64,000 bases of DNA from Corynebacterium lemuris (GTDB lineage Bacteria; Actinomycetota; Actinomycetes; Mycobacteriales; Mycobacteriaceae). The stretch lies in NCBI RefSeq assembly GCF_024919295.1, contig NZ_JANWTC010000010.1:54653-118652 (forward strand), in the 5' to 3' direction. The notes beneath the pieces were generated by a model. That model was not told the DNA's origin, did no database searches, and was given only the letters and a program-made list of their open reading frames with translations. The first letter of the stretch is position 1, and each line of letters begins with the position of its first letter. Both the position numbers and the translations under genes were made by a program. Below, piece by piece: positions 25,956-35,297 of this stretch.

Positions 25956-28900
25956 TTATTCGTCGTTGAAGCTCAGATTCCCGATCACATCCGTCACCCG
26001 TCTCCCCTTTCCGGGGGCACGCGGCGGGGCGCTGCGCCCGCCGATCCGCACGCCCCGCGGGCTTATCGACGCCCCCGCCTCCCGCAGCACGCCCAGCAGC
26101 GGCGAGTCGAAGGCGGAGACGCCGTTGATCCTCTCCACTGTCAGTGGCTGGTCCACGGTGGCGGCCAGGGCCTGGACCACGAGGTCGGTGTTGACGTCAT
26201 CGAAGAGGGTGAGGGTGCGCCCGCCGCGGGTGACGTGGGCCAGCAGCAGCCCGTCGGCAAGCACGACGAGCGCCCCGGCGGCGCGGTTGGGTCCGGTCTC
26301 CGGCCAGGGCAGGGCCGCACCGTAGGGGTTGGCGGGGTCGGCGGCGGCGAGGACGTGGACGTCCGGGTCCTGCAGGTCGGGCGGGAAACCGCCGTTGTCC
26401 ATGCCGCGGAGCCGGTCGATGACCGCGGGGGTGGAGAACTGGGAGGCACCGAGTCCTTCCACGAGGTAGCCGCGCATCGCCTTGCCGGATTCCTCGAAAC
26501 CGCTGAGTACCTTGTACGCCAGGGCGAAACCGCCGAGGACGTCCTCGGCGACGACGCTGCCGCGGGTGACCACGCCGTAGCGGTCCAGCCAGGTCTCCCC
26601 CTGGACCACGGAGCGGACCGTGGCCTCCGTGCTGGCGGGCACGGTCAGGGCCCAGCGTCCGCCCATGTCCAGGGGTGGGCCGTGGCGCAGGCGGGAGCGG
26701 TTGGGCCGGCGGCGGGCCCGGTGGGCGGTGGTGCCACCGGTGGTGGCCAGGCGGGCACGGACCGGGGCGAAGCTGTCGGGACTGACCAGGCCGGCGTCGA
26801 CCAACCCCCAGACCGCCTCCCGCAGCTCGGCGGAGGTGACCAGATCGGTCAGTTCCCGCTGCAGGTCAGCGAAGAGGAAACCGCCGCCGCGGCGGAGGAT
26901 CTCCACGACGCGTTCCTGGATGAAGGTCAACCCCGTGGCCTCCACCTCGGGGACGAGCTCAGCGGCGTAATCGGCAGGCAGGAGCATGATCCACGGGTCG
27001 CGGGCCGCTGCGGTACCCGCCCCGGCGATGAGGATCTCCCCGGAGGAGGTGAGTTCGTCGAGGAAGAGCGGGGAATAGTCCGCGACCCGGGAGGGCAGGA
27101 CGACCGATTCCCAGGCACTGGCGGGCAGGCGGGCCCCGGCGAGCTGCTCCAGGACGGTGAACACTCCGTCGGCACCGCGCAGGGTGGGCCGCTGCCCCAC
27201 CGGGGCGACCTGCTGCCAGTCGACGAGGAAACGCGCGTAGGCGGACTGCGACACCGGCTGGGTGGCGGCCCGGGCGGCGGCCAGCGAGCGGCGGCGGATG
27301 ATGTTGAGCACGTCCGCGGCGCAGTACTCCTGCTCCTCGATGCCCTGACGGAAACGCCCCTCGATGACGCGGGCGTCGGCAAGCAGGGGCTGGAGCGCGG
27401 AGTGCGCGGCGCTGACCGCGAGCCCGAAATCAGCCGCGAGGTCACGCAGGACGAAGGGGCCGCGCGTGCGCACCCAGCGGGAGACCAGCTGCTCCAGTGC
27501 ATCGAGGATGGTGTCCACCTGCGCGGGCACCCCCGGCGGGACAGGGACACCCAGCGCATCGCGCAGCAGCGGCGCATCCGGGGTCTGGGCGAGATGTGCC
27601 CGGCCACCGATGCGGACCTCCATGATCCGGTCGCCGAGACTTTCCAGCCCGCCGGTGAAGGTGGTGTGGTGCTCCAGCTCGTCGACGGGTACGGGACCGA
27701 GGATGCGCAGGGTGTCGGCGAATTCCTCCGGGGAACGCGCCCGCCGGTCCCCGCGGCGCCGCAGCTGCTCATGGACCTCGGCGATGATCTCCGGGTCGAG
27801 CAGCTCCCGCAGCTCCACCGTGCCCAGCAGCTTGGCCAGCAGCGTCGGGTCGAGGGCCAGCGCAGCCGCGCGCTTCTCCGCCAGCGGGCTGTCACCCTCG
27901 TACATGAACGCACCGGTGTAGTTGAACAGCAGCGAGGAGGCGAAGGGGCTGGGCTGGTCGGTGGTGACCTCGGTGATGCGGATCCGGCGGGTGCCCAGGT
28001 CACGGCACACCTGGGTCAGCGCCGGCAGGTCGTAGACGTCCTGGAGGCACTCGCGGACCGTCTCCAGGATGATGGGGAAACTCGGGTACTTCCGGGCCAC
28101 ATCCAGCAGCTGCTCCGCACGCTGGCGCTGCTGCCACAGCGGGGCCCGTTTCCCCGGGTGGCGCCGCGGCAGGAGCAGCGCGCGGGCGGCGCACTCCCGG
28201 AACCGGGAGGCGAACAGCGCGGAGTTTCCCACCTGCTCGGTCACCAGCTCAGTGATGTCATCGGCGTCGAAGAGGAAGATCGAGGCGTCCGGCTCCACTG
28301 CCCCGTCGGGCAGCCGCAGCACGATGCCGTCGTCACCGGCGACAGCCTGGACGTCAATGTCGAAACGCGCCCCGATCGCCAGCGCCCACGCAGCGTTGAC
28401 CCCGCGGCCGAAGGGTGTGTGCAACACGACCCGCCAGTCACCGAGCTCATCCCGGAACCGTTCCAGCACCAGCGTCCGCTCATCCGGGATCACACCGGTC
28501 GCCTCGTGCTGTTCCGCCAGGAAGGTCAGCAGGTTGGTCCGCGCATGATCATCCAGGTCCGCGATGCGGGACGGCTCCGCGTGGACCTCCCGGCGGTAGG
28601 CCCCCAGCGCCAGACCCAGCTCATAGGGGCGCCCGGCGGCATCCCCCGTCCAGAAGGGCAGCCGGCCGGTGTGCCCCGGCGCGGGACTGACCAGCACCTG
28701 GTCCCGGGTGATGTCCTCGATCCGCCAACTGGAGGCCCCGAGGGTGAACACGTCACCGACACGCGATTCGTAGACCATCTCCTCATCCAGCTCCCCCACC
28801 CGGCGCGGAGCTCCTTCCCCACCGAGGAGGAAGACCCCGAACATGCCGCGGTCCGGGATCGTTCCGCCGGAGATGACCGCCACCCGCTGCGCGCCGGGCC

Positions 28901-30521
28901 GGGCGGAGAGGATCCCGGTGACGCGGTCGAAGACCACGCGGGGGCGCAGCTCGGCGAAGTCCGTGGAGGGGTATACGCCGCTGACCAGGTCGATGACGGC
29001 GTCGAAGACGTCGCGGGCCAGCTCCCGGTAGGGCCAGGCGCGGCGCACCAGCGCGTACCATTCCTCGACGTCGAGATCCTCGACGGCGACGGCCGCCACG
29101 GTCTGCTGGGCGAGCACGTCCAGCGGGTTGGCGGGCACGTGGAGTTCCTCGATCATGCCCTGGCGCATCCGCTCGACCGTCACCGCCGACTGCACCAGGT
29201 CGGCGCGGTGCTTGGGGTGGAAGGATCCTTCGGAGACCGCGCCCACGGAGTGCCCGGCGCGGCCCACGCGCTGCAGCCCGGAGGCCACGCTCGGCGGGGA
29301 TTCCACCTGGACAACCAGGTCGACCGCACCCATGTCGATGCCCAGTTCCAGGGAGCTGGTCGCCACGACGGCCTTGAGTGAGCCCTCCTTGAGCATCTGC
29401 TCCGTCAGGGCACGTTCATCCTTGGAGACTGAACCGTGGTGGGCGCGGGCGATGAGTGGCGGGGCGGCACCGGCGGTGTCGGCCGGCACCATGATCTGCG
29501 CCGGGGGCCGTCTGGTCGGCGGGGACAGCGCCTCCGGGTCGTGGATCTCGGCGTGGATCTCGTTGAGCCGGCTGGTCAGCCGCTCCGCGGAACGCCGCGA
29601 GTTGACGAAGACCAGCGTCGAGCGGTGCGCCATCACCTCCTCATAGACCTCCTGCTCGATGTAGGGCCAGATCGATTTCGGCTGCGCCGGCTCCGGGCTG
29701 AGCTGGTCATCGATGGTGGCCTCCCCGATGGTGGAACCCAGTTCTGGGACGGGCAGGTCCGACATGTCCGCCACCCCGACGCGCACCTGCAGGTCCCAGG
29801 CTTTGTCCGCGGGCGGGGCGATGATCTCCACGGGGCGGTCGCCGCCCAGGAAATTCGCCACCGTGGTCAGGGGTCGGACCGTCGCCGAGAGCCCGATGCG
29901 CTGGAAGCCACCGGTCAGCCGGGCGAGACGTTCCAGGGTCAGCGCCAGGTGCACCCCGCGTTTGGTGCCGGCCAGGGCGTGGATCTCGTCGATGATGACG
30001 GTGTCCACGGTCTTCAGGATCCCGGCGGCCTTCGACGTCATCATGAGGTAGGCCGATTCCGGGGTGGTGATGAGGATGTCCGGTGGGCGGCGCAGCTGCC
30101 GGCTGCGCTCCGCGGCAGGCGTGTCGCCGGAGCGTACCGCCACGGAGATCTCCGGCACGTCCAGGCCGAGACGTTCCGCCACGCGGCTGATACCGGTCAG
30201 CGGGGCGCGGAGGTTGTTCTCCACGTCCACGCCCAGGGCCTTCAGCGGCGATATGTAGAGGACCTTCACGCCGGCCCCGCTTGCCGACGCCCCCTCCCCC
30301 ACCGGGAGCGTCAGCTGCCCCGCCCGTTCCACGAGGTTGTTCAGCGCCCACAGGAAGGCTGCGAGGGTCTTGCCGGAACCGGTGGGCGCCACCACCAGTG
30401 CGTTATCACCGTCGGAGATCGCCGACCACGCTGACTCCTGCACGGGAGTCGGCGCCGCGAAGACCTCCCCGAACCAGGTGGCCACCTGGGGGCGGAACCT
30501 GGAGAGGATGCTTTGGGTCAT
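25956..30521 (-). CDS. lhr: Lhr family ATP-dependent helicase
   Basis: A 1521-residue superfamily 2 helicase of the long Lhr type. The N-terminal helicase core has APTGSGKT (45-52), the DEIH box in VIIDEIHALAG, SATVRPL, VATSSLELGIDMG and QRVGRAGHSV. It is followed by a winged-helix and Lhr-specific domain and a large C-terminal region. Lhr is a 3'-5' translocase induced by DNA damage in mycobacteria. ATG at 30521 was chosen since it starts directly before the conserved FRPQVATWFGEVFAAPTPVQ. It is divergent from cysQ with only 34 bp between, so their promoters overlap. Confidence 0.96.
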   Translation of the reverse strand: MTQSILSRFRPQVATWFGEVFAAPTPVQESAWSAISDGDNALVVAPTGSGKTLAAFLWALNNLVERAGQLTLPVGEGASASGAGVKVLYISPLKALGVDVENNLRAPLTGISRVAERLGLDVPEISVAVRSGDTPAAERSRQLRRPPDILITTPESAYLMMTSKAAGILKTVDTVIIDEIHALAGTKRGVHLALTLERLARLTGGFQRIGLSATVRPLTTVANFLGGDRPVEIIAPPADKAWDLQVRVGVADMSDLPVPELGSTIGEATIDDQLSPEPAQPKSIWPYIEQEVYEEVMAHRSTLVFVNSRRSAERLTSRLNEIHAEIHDPEALSPPTRRPPAQIMVPADTAGAAPPLIARAHHGSVSKDERALTEQMLKEGSLKAVVATSSLELGIDMGAVDLVVQVESPPSVASGLQRVGRAGHSVGAVSEGSFHPKHRADLVQSAVTVERMRQGMIEELHVPANPLDVLAQQTVAAVAVEDLDVEEWYALVRRAWPYRELARDVFDAVIDLVSGVYPSTDFAELRPRVVFDRVTGILSARPGAQRVAVISGGTIPDRGMFGVFLLGGEGAPRRVGELDEEMVYESRVGDVFTLGASSWRIEDITRDQVLVSPAPGHTGRLPFWTGDAAGRPYELGLALGAYRREVHAEPSRIADLDDHARTNLLTFLAEQHEATGVIPDERTLVLERFRDELGDWRVVLHTPFGRGVNAAWALAIGARFDIDVQAVAGDDGIVLRLPDGAVEPDASIFLFDADDITELVTEQVGNSALFASRFRECAARALLLPRRHPGKRAPLWQQRQRAEQLLDVARKYPSFPIILETVRECLQDVYDLPALTQVCRDLGTRRIRITEVTTDQPSPFASSLLFNYTGAFMYEGDSPLAEKRAAALALDPTLLAKLLGTVELRELLDPEIIAEVHEQLRRRGDRRARSPEEFADTLRILGPVPVDELEHHTTFTGGLESLGDRIMEVRIGGRAHLAQTPDAPLLRDALGVPVPPGVPAQVDTILDALEQLVSRWVRTRGPFVLRDLAADFGLAVSAAHSALQPLLADARVIEGRFRQGIEEQEYCAADVLNIIRRRSLAAARAATQPVSQSAYARFLVDWQQVAPVGQRPTLRGADGVFTVLEQLAGARLPASAWESVVLPSRVADYSPLFLDELTSSGEILIAGAGTAAARDPWIMLLPADYAAELVPEVEATGLTFIQERVVEILRRGGGFLFADLQRELTDLVTSAELREAVWGLVDAGLVSPDSFAPVRARLATTGGTTAHRARRRPNRSRLRHGPPLDMGGRWALTVPASTEATVRSVVQGETWLDRYGVVTRGSVVAEDVLGGFALAYKVLSGFEESGKAMRGYLVEGLGASQFSTPAVIDRLRGMDNGGFPPDLQDPDVHVLAAADPANPYGAALPWPETGPNRAAGALVVLADGLLLAHVTRGGRTLTLFDDVNTDLVVQALAATVDQPLTVERINGVSAFDSPLLGVLREAGASISPRGVRIGGRSAPPRAPGKGRRVTDVIGNLSFNDE

Positions 30522-30555
30522 GCCCAACTCTACCGCGCGCGGTAAGGTCGGATTC

Positions 30556-31314
30556 ATGACAGCTCACCTGGATGACGCCCGGCTCACCCACATGCTCGCG
30601 CAGGGCACGGGGGAGATTCTCAAGGGGGTCCGCAACGTCGGTGCACTGCGGGGGCGCAACCTCGGCGATGCCGGTGATGAACTCGCCCAGAACTGGATCG
30701 CGCGTGTCCTGCGTCAGCACCGCCCGGACGATGGTTTCCTCTCCGAGGAGATGGCGGACACCCCGGAGCGGCTGGACAAGGACCGGGTGTGGATCATCGA
30801 CCCGTTGGACGGCACCAAGGAGTTCGCCACCGGGCGCCAGGACTGGGCGGTGCATATCGCCCTCGTCGAGAAGGGGCGGCCCACCCACGCTGCCGTCGCG
30901 CTGCCGGATCTGGGTGTGGTCTTCAGCTCCGCCGAATCCCGGGCGGTGACCGGTCCGTATGCGAAGAAGCTGGCCATCTCCCACAACCGGCCCCCGCAGG
31001 TGGCCCTCCACATCGCGGAGCAGCTCGCTTTCGAGACGGCCGCCATCGGTTCCGCCGGTGCCAAGGCCATGCACGTCCTGCTCGGGGACTACGACGCCTA
31101 CATCCACGCCGGTGGCCAGTATGAATGGGACTCCGCCGCCCCGGTGGGCGTGGCCAAGGCCGCGGGGTTACACTGCTCCCGCCTCGACGGTACCGAGCTG
31201 ACGTACAACAACCGCGACACCTACATGCCGGACATTCTCATCTGTCGCCCGGAGTTGGCCGGGGACATCCTCGCGATGGCGGCGGCTTTCAAGGAGGAGA
31301 ACGGTCGCTACTAA
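30556..31314 (+). CDS. cysQ: 3'(2'),5'-bisphosphate nucleotidase CysQ
   Basis: A 252-residue inositol-monophosphatase-superfamily enzyme. The metal site is DELAQNWI...EEM...[15 protein letters not shown], and the second signature is [20 protein letters not shown]. CysQ removes phosphate from PAP/PAPS, recycling by-products of sulfate assimilation. The ATG at 30556 is preceded by a weak GGTAAGG. It is followed 10 bp later by thyA, then folA and a mycoredoxin gene, all rightward; the same order is known in C. glutamicum. Confidence 0.9.
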   Translation: MTAHLDDARLTHMLAQGTGEILKGVRNVGALRGRNLGDAGDELAQNWIARVLRQHRPDDGFLSEEMADTPERLDKDRVWIIDPLDGTKEFATGRQDWAVHIALVEKGRPTHAAVALPDLGVVFSSAESRAVTGPYAKKLAISHNRPPQVALHIAEQLAFETAAIGSAGAKAMHVLLGDYDAYIHAGGQYEWDSAAPVGVAKAAGLHCSRLDGTELTYNNRDTYMPDILICRPELAGDILAMAAAFKEENGRY

Positions 31315-31324
31315 GGTGGCTGGC

Positions 31325-32131
31325 ATGACTGTCTCCATCCCCACGCCCTACGAAGACCTCCTCCGCGAGATCCTCGAGGAGGGCGCACCCAAGGGCGACC
31401 GCACCGGGACCGGCACCCTCAGTGTGTTCGGCCGGCAGCTGCGCTACAACCTGGCCGATTCCTTCCCGCTGCTCACCACCAAGAAAGTCCACCTCCACGC
31501 CGTGGTCGGCGAGCTGCTGTGGTTCCTGCGCGGTGACTCCAACATCACCTGGCTGCAGGACCACAACGTCCGTATCTGGAACGAGTGGGCCGACGCCGAC
31601 GGTGAACTCGGCCCCGTCTACGGCGTGCAGTGGCGTTCCTGGCCCACCCCCGACGGCGCCCACATCGACCAGATCGCCGGCGCCCTGGAAACTCTGCGCT
31701 CCAACCCCGATTCCCGCCGCAACGTCGTCTCCGCCTGGAATGTCTCCGAGCTGGACAAGATGGCCCTGCTCCCCTGTCACCTGCTGTTCCAGCTCTATGT
31801 CGTGGACGGGCGCCTCTCGCTGCAGGTCTACCAGCGTTCCGCGGACATGTTCCTCGGGGTGCCCTTCAACATCGCCTCCTACGCACTGCTGGCCCATATG
31901 TTCGCCCAGCAGGCGGGTCTGGAGGTCGGCGAACTGATCTGGACCGGCGGCGACTGCCACATCTACAACGACCACCTGGAACAGGTCCGTGAGCAGCTCT
32001 CCCGGGATCCCCGCCCCTACCCGCAGCTGAACCTGCGCAAGGCGGAGAGCATTTTCGACTACGGCTTCGACGACATCGAGGTGGCCGGTTACGACCCGCA
32101 CCCGACAATCCGGGGCAGGGTCTCGGTCTGA
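31325..32131 (+). CDS. thyA: Thymidylate synthase
   Basis: A 268-residue ThyA making dTMP from dUMP with 5,10-methylene-[16 protein letters not shown] binds phosphate, the catalytic cysteine is in [13 protein letters not shown], and [18 protein letters not shown] and [11 protein letters not shown] are conserved. The ATG at 31325 follows AAGGTGG with proper spacing; a GTG at 31316 overlaps that site. Its TGA shares a base with the folA ATG (TGATG), coupling dihydrofolate production to its reduction. Confidence 0.98.
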   Translation: MTVSIPTPYEDLLREILEEGAPKGDRTGTGTLSVFGRQLRYNLADSFPLLTTKKVHLHAVVGELLWFLRGDSNITWLQDHNVRIWNEWADADGELGPVYGVQWRSWPTPDGAHIDQIAGALETLRSNPDSRRNVVSAWNVSELDKMALLPCHLLFQLYVVDGRLSLQVYQRSADMFLGVPFNIASYALLAHMFAQQAGLEVGELIWTGGDCHIYNDHLEQVREQLSRDPRPYPQLNLRKAESIFDYGFDDIEVAGYDPHPTIRGRVSV

Positions 32132-32673
32132 TGTCCATGCTCGGCGCCATCTGGGCGCAGTCCCTCGACGGCATCATCGGCGACGGGGCCGGGATGCCCT
32201 GGCACGTCCCCGAAGATCTCGCCCACTTCCGGGAGGTGACCCAGGGCCATCCCGTCATCATGGGCCGGCGCACCTGGCTGAGCCTGCCGGAGAAGTTCCG
32301 CCCCCTGCCGAAGCGGGAGAACTTCATCCTGTGCAGCCGGGAGGCCGGCGACTGGTCCTACGGCGGCAAGGTGGTCAACGACCTGCCCGAGTTCATCGAC
32401 GCCCCCGAGGTCTGGATCATGGGCGGCGGCCAGCTCTACGCCGCCACCATCGACGAGGTCGACGTCCTCGAGGTCACCCTCATCGGGGCGCACCTCGGTG
32501 ATGTTCTCGGTGACCGCGCGGTCCACGCCCCCGCCATCCCCCACGAATTCGGTCTGGTCACCGACACCGGCTGGCTGGATTCCGAGGAGGGCCACCTTGT
32601 CGTCGGCGATGGTCCCAGCGACCTGCCCCTGAGGTACCGTTTCCTGCGGTACGAGAGAAAGGAGGCCGCATGA
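32131..32673 (+). CDS. folA: Dihydrofolate reductase
   Basis: A 180-residue DHFR. It has AIWAQSLDGIIGDGAGMPWHVPEDLAHFR with the acidic residue of the active site, VIMGRRTWLSLP for NADPH binding and VWIMGGGQLY. It regenerates THF from the DHF produced by ThyA. Starts in the thyA stop (TGATG) and ends in the mycoredoxin start (ATGA), so the three genes are translationally coupled. Confidence 0.97.
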   Translation: MSMLGAIWAQSLDGIIGDGAGMPWHVPEDLAHFREVTQGHPVIMGRRTWLSLPEKFRPLPKRENFILCSREAGDWSYGGKVVNDLPEFIDAPEVWIMGGGQLYAATIDEVDVLEVTLIGAHLGDVLGDRAVHAPAIPHEFGLVTDTGWLDSEEGHLVVGDGPSDLPLRYRFLRYERKEAA

Positions 32674-32942
32674 CGGCCGAAAACAACCACATCACGATCT
32701 ACGCCACCACCTGGTGCCCCTACTGCACCAACCTGATCAAGCGTCTGGACCGCACCGAAACCCCCTACGCGGTGGTCGACGTGGAGGAGGACGCCGAGGC
32801 CGCGTCCTGGGTGGAGTCCGTCAACGACGGCAACCGGGTGGTGCCGACCGTGCAGTACTCCGACGGCACCCACGCCACCAACCCGGAGGCATCCGCCGTG
32901 CGCCGCAAGCTGGAGGAGCTCATCGCCAGCGCAGGTGACTAG
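32670..32942 (+). CDS. mrx1: Mycoredoxin (glutaredoxin-fold, CPYC)
   Basis: A 90-residue thioredoxin-fold protein with the active site TWCPYCTNL near residues 15-21 and the cis-Pro/glutathione-like loop RVVPTVQYSDG followed by ATNPEAS. The close resemblance to C. glutamicum Mrx1 suggests a mycothiol-dependent reductase of mixed disulfides. It starts by overlapping the folA stop (ATGA). The last 4 bp overlap the convergent small gene at 32939. Confidence 0.88.
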   Translation: MTAENNHITIYATTWCPYCTNLIKRLDRTETPYAVVDVEEDAEAASWVESVNDGNRVVPTVQYSDGTHATNPEASAVRRKLEELIASAGD

Positions 32943-33223
32943 TCCTCGTCGTCGTCCTCTTCACCGAAGAGGGCGAGCATGTCCTGCGGAGACAGCGAGG
33001 TGTTCAGGCCGGCCAGCTCCAGGGAGTAGACCTGCTTGAGGTAGTGCTCGAGGACCTCGGAGAGCTGCTTGGCGTCAACCTTGTTGAGCAGCAGCAGCCG
33101 CTTGGATGAACCACCCGGCAGCTGCTTGTCGATGGACAGCACCGGGACACCATCCTTGGTCACGATCTCGGCGACGATGTCCCGTCGCTGGACGTCGATG
33201 AAGGTCGGCTCGTTCTGGGCCAC
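32939..33223 (-). CDS. Small conserved hypothetical protein
   Basis: A 94-residue protein with a mixed beta/helical look and an acidic tail (FGEEDDDED). No cysteine, signal or membrane segment, and no family recognised. The ATG at 33223 is preceded by AGAAAGGACC. It is the only leftward gene between the cysQ-mrx1 operon and the tRNA gene, and overlaps mrx1 by 4 bp at the 3' end. Confidence 0.7.
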   Translation of the reverse strand: MAQNEPTFIDVQRRDIVAEIVTKDGVPVLSIDKQLPGGSSKRLLLLNKVDAKQLSEVLEHYLKQVYSLELAGLNTSLSPQDMLALFGEEDDDED

Positions 33224-33327
33224 GGTTGTGGTCCTTTCTGGCTGGAACAGTATAGGTACCTCTCAGGATAGTTGGGCCGGGTCCGGTTACCGACACCCGC
33301 CCCACGTGCGGTACTCTTGTCGACGTT

Positions 33328-33400
33328 GCCCCAGTAGCTCAGTGGATAGAGCACCGCTCTCCTAAAGCGGGTGTCGGAGGTTCGATTCCTCTCTGGGGCG
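33328..33400 (+). tRNA. tRNA-Arg(CCT)
   Basis: A 73-nt cloverleaf. The acceptor GCCCCAG pairs with CTGGGGC and has discriminator G. The D arm is GCTC...GAGC. The anticodon stem CCGCT/AGCGG encloses the loop CTCCTAA with anticodon CCT at 33361-33363, reading AGG. The T arm is GGAGG-TTCGATT-CCTCT with one wobble. CCA is not encoded. A terminator follows 10 nt later. Confidence 0.97.
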
Positions 33401-33410
33401 CAGAAAAAAT

Positions 33411-33452
33411 ACCCTCTGATCTGCAGCGATGCTGATCAGAGGGTTCTTTTTT
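33411..33452 (+). terminator. Terminator of tRNA-Arg
   Basis: Perfect 11-bp arms ACCCTCTGATC (33411-33421) and GATCAGAGGGT (33434-33444) around a 12-nt loop, followed by TTCTTTTTT. Confidence 0.93.
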
Positions 33453-33633
33453 CCCGTGCCCGGGGCCGCACTCCCATGAGCGGACGGACCCGCAGCATTG
33501 GTATGGACAGGAACCAGCCATGACGCAGTTCCGAACCCAGCCCATCCCCGATCCTCTGGCGCCACCCCTGTCCGGTTGATAACGTGACGGATGTTGTTTA
33601 TGTGACTGCTGTTCATCAATCGGGAGAATTTCT

Positions 33634-34434
33634 GTGTCCATCACCCCCTCCATGAATCGCCGTGGATTCCTGCGCGCCGCCGCTGTCGCGGTGGCCGCCG
33701 GTGCCGTCGGTGCCACCCTGCCCAAGGCACACGCCCTGGGCCCCGTCCTCGGTACCGTCATCGACTACTCGGCGGCAGCCCCCGGAGCCGCCGACATCAA
33801 GGCAGCGGGCCACCTGGGTGCCGTCCGCTACGTCTCCGGCCGCCGCCCCGGCGCCGAGTGGATGCTGGGCAAGCCCGTCACCGCCTCGGAGACGCAGGAC
33901 TTCGCCAACCACGGCCTGACCGTCGCCTCGGTCTACCAGTACGGCAAGGACGTCACGGCGGACTGGAAGCAGGGTGCGGCGGGCGTCGTGACGCACGCCC
34001 CGCAGGCGATCGCCTACCACCGGGCAGCGGGCGGTCCGACCGGCCGACCGATCTACATCGCCATCGACGACAACCCCACCCGCGCCCAGTACGACAACCA
34101 GATCCGCCCCTACCTGCAGGCCTTCCAGGCGGCGCTGCAGGCCGCCGGATACCAGACCGGCGTGTACGGCAACTACAACGTCGTGGACTGGGCGGTCGCC
34201 GACGGCCTCGGCCAGTACTTCTGGATGCACAACTGGGGCTCCGGCGGCCGGATCCACCCGCGCACCACCCTGCACCAGGTCCGCATCGACAAGGACCGGA
34301 TCGGCGGCGTCGGTATCGACATCAACAACGTCTACGCGCACGACTGGGGTCAGTGGACCCCGGATCAGGCTGCGCCCGGCCAGGCGCAGATCCAGCAGGG
34401 CGTCGACGCCCTCAGGAACCTGTCGACCCAGTAG
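33634..34434 (+). CDS. Tat-exported DUF1906 glycoside-hydrolase-like protein
   Basis: A 266-residue protein starting at GTG 33634 with a twin-arginine signal: NRRGFLRAAAVAVAAGAVGA, cleavage near AHA|LG at about residue 35. The mature part is the DUF1906/Rv2525c-like TIM-barrel: GTVIDYSAAAPGAADI, GAVRYVSGRRPG, PIYIAIDDNPT and GVYGNYNVVDWA. The Tat-exported Rv2525c of M. tuberculosis has been linked to cell-envelope integrity. Catalysis on cell-wall glycans is inferred only. Convergent with the serine hydrolase gene, overlapping by 23 bp. Confidence 0.85.
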   Translation: MSITPSMNRRGFLRAAAVAVAAGAVGATLPKAHALGPVLGTVIDYSAAAPGAADIKAAGHLGAVRYVSGRRPGAEWMLGKPVTASETQDFANHGLTVASVYQYGKDVTADWKQGAAGVVTHAPQAIAYHRAAGGPTGRPIYIAIDDNPTRAQYDNQIRPYLQAFQAALQAAGYQTGVYGNYNVVDWAVADGLGQYFWMHNWGSGGRIHPRTTLHQVRIDKDRIGGVGIDINNVYAHDWGQWTPDQAAPGQAQIQQGVDALRNLSTQ

Positions 34435-35227
34435 CTGCCGCAACCTCGTCGGCCAGCTGGGCCTCGACGAGTTCCGTGAGATCGTCGGCGCTGCCCGTCA
34501 CCGCGGCAGCGACGACGAAATTCTCCCCGAAGGACACCGAGGAGTGCAGCTCCCGGCTGTTCGACCATCCCCACTTGCTGCCGATCACCCCGGGCAGCAC
34601 CGAGGTCCCGAAATCCTGGCCGTAGCCGTCGGCGGCGATGGGGGTCGCCTCCGCCATGGCAACCAGGATCGGGTGCATGGGGTCCTTCTCCATGAGCTGG
34701 ACGATGAAGTCCACCACGTCATAGGTCGACGTGACCGATTGTCCCCACTGGTCGTGCGCGCGGGTGGACAGCAGCCCGTACTCCCGGGCGACCTCCCCGA
34801 TCGACTCAGGGTACTTCCGGTACAGCTCCCCTGCCGTCCGGTCATCGGAGGAGCTGATCATGTCGATCGCAGCGTACTGCTCGGCGAACGTGCCGTGCTC
34901 GATGACGTACTCGGCTATGTAGAGCTTGATCAGGCTCAACGCGGGCCGGGCGAAGCGTTCCGTGGCGGTGCCCGTGCGGTGGCCGTCGGAGAGCCGGTGG
35001 AAGCTGATCTGGGAGCCTGTGGAGTTCTCCACGAAGGGTGCCAGCTCGGTTCCCGGGGCGGTCACCGGCCGGAGCCCCTCCTGCTTCTCGACGCCCGCCG
35101 GACGCACCGTCTCCCCCGCCTCGTGGCGGCCGAGCCAGACGACGAGAGGGATGGCGACGGTGATCGCGACGGCGAGCGCGGCCACCGCCGCGGGGAAGGT
35201 CCGCACGACAGCTGAAGTTCCTGGCAC
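34412..35227 (-). CDS. Membrane-anchored beta-lactamase-like serine hydrolase
   Basis: A 271-residue protein with one N-terminal membrane helix (about 12-34) and an external domain carrying SLIK (SxxK), SSDD in the SxN position and SKWGW in the KTG position. It is a distant counterpart of the lipoprotein at 4094-4942. Altered second and third motifs make beta-lactam hydrolysis unlikely; a carboxypeptidase or non-catalytic role is possible. GTG 35227 was chosen: TATTAT (35240-35235) sits 7 bp upstream, suggesting a leaderless transcript, and no Shine-Dalgarno is seen. A TTG at 35233 and a later GTG are alternatives. Confidence 0.7.
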   Translation of the reverse strand: MPGTSAVVRTFPAAVAALAVAITVAIPLVVWLGRHEAGETVRPAGVEKQEGLRPVTAPGTELAPFVENSTGSQISFHRLSDGHRTGTATERFARPALSLIKLYIAEYVIEHGTFAEQYAAIDMISSSDDRTAGELYRKYPESIGEVAREYGLLSTRAHDQWGQSVTSTYDVVDFIVQLMEKDPMHPILVAMAEATPIAADGYGQDFGTSVLPGVIGSKWGWSNSRELHSSVSFGENFVVAAAVTGSADDLTELVEAQLADEVAAATGSTGS

Positions 35228-35231
35228 ATCC

Positions 35232-35274
35232 AAAATAATAGCGCCGCCCCCACGGTGACCGTGGGGGCGGCGCT
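35232..35274 (-). terminator. Terminator of DUF485-mctC
   Basis: Perfect 17-bp arms, 35240-35256 and 35258-35274, around a single central base (in practice a tetraloop), followed on the mctC strand by ATTATTTT. It begins 24 bp after the mctC stop. Its T-rich tail also holds the TATTAT likely used as -10 for the next gene. Confidence 0.92.
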
Positions 35275-35297
35275 GGTGCAGCGAGAGCTACGGGTGA

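Noticed and set aside
26235..29381. A 1048-codon open frame on the + strand opposite lhr
   Set aside because: It mirrors the third-codon GC bias of lhr, has low-complexity Gly/Asp/Gln-rich composition, no ribosome-binding site and no recognisable domain.
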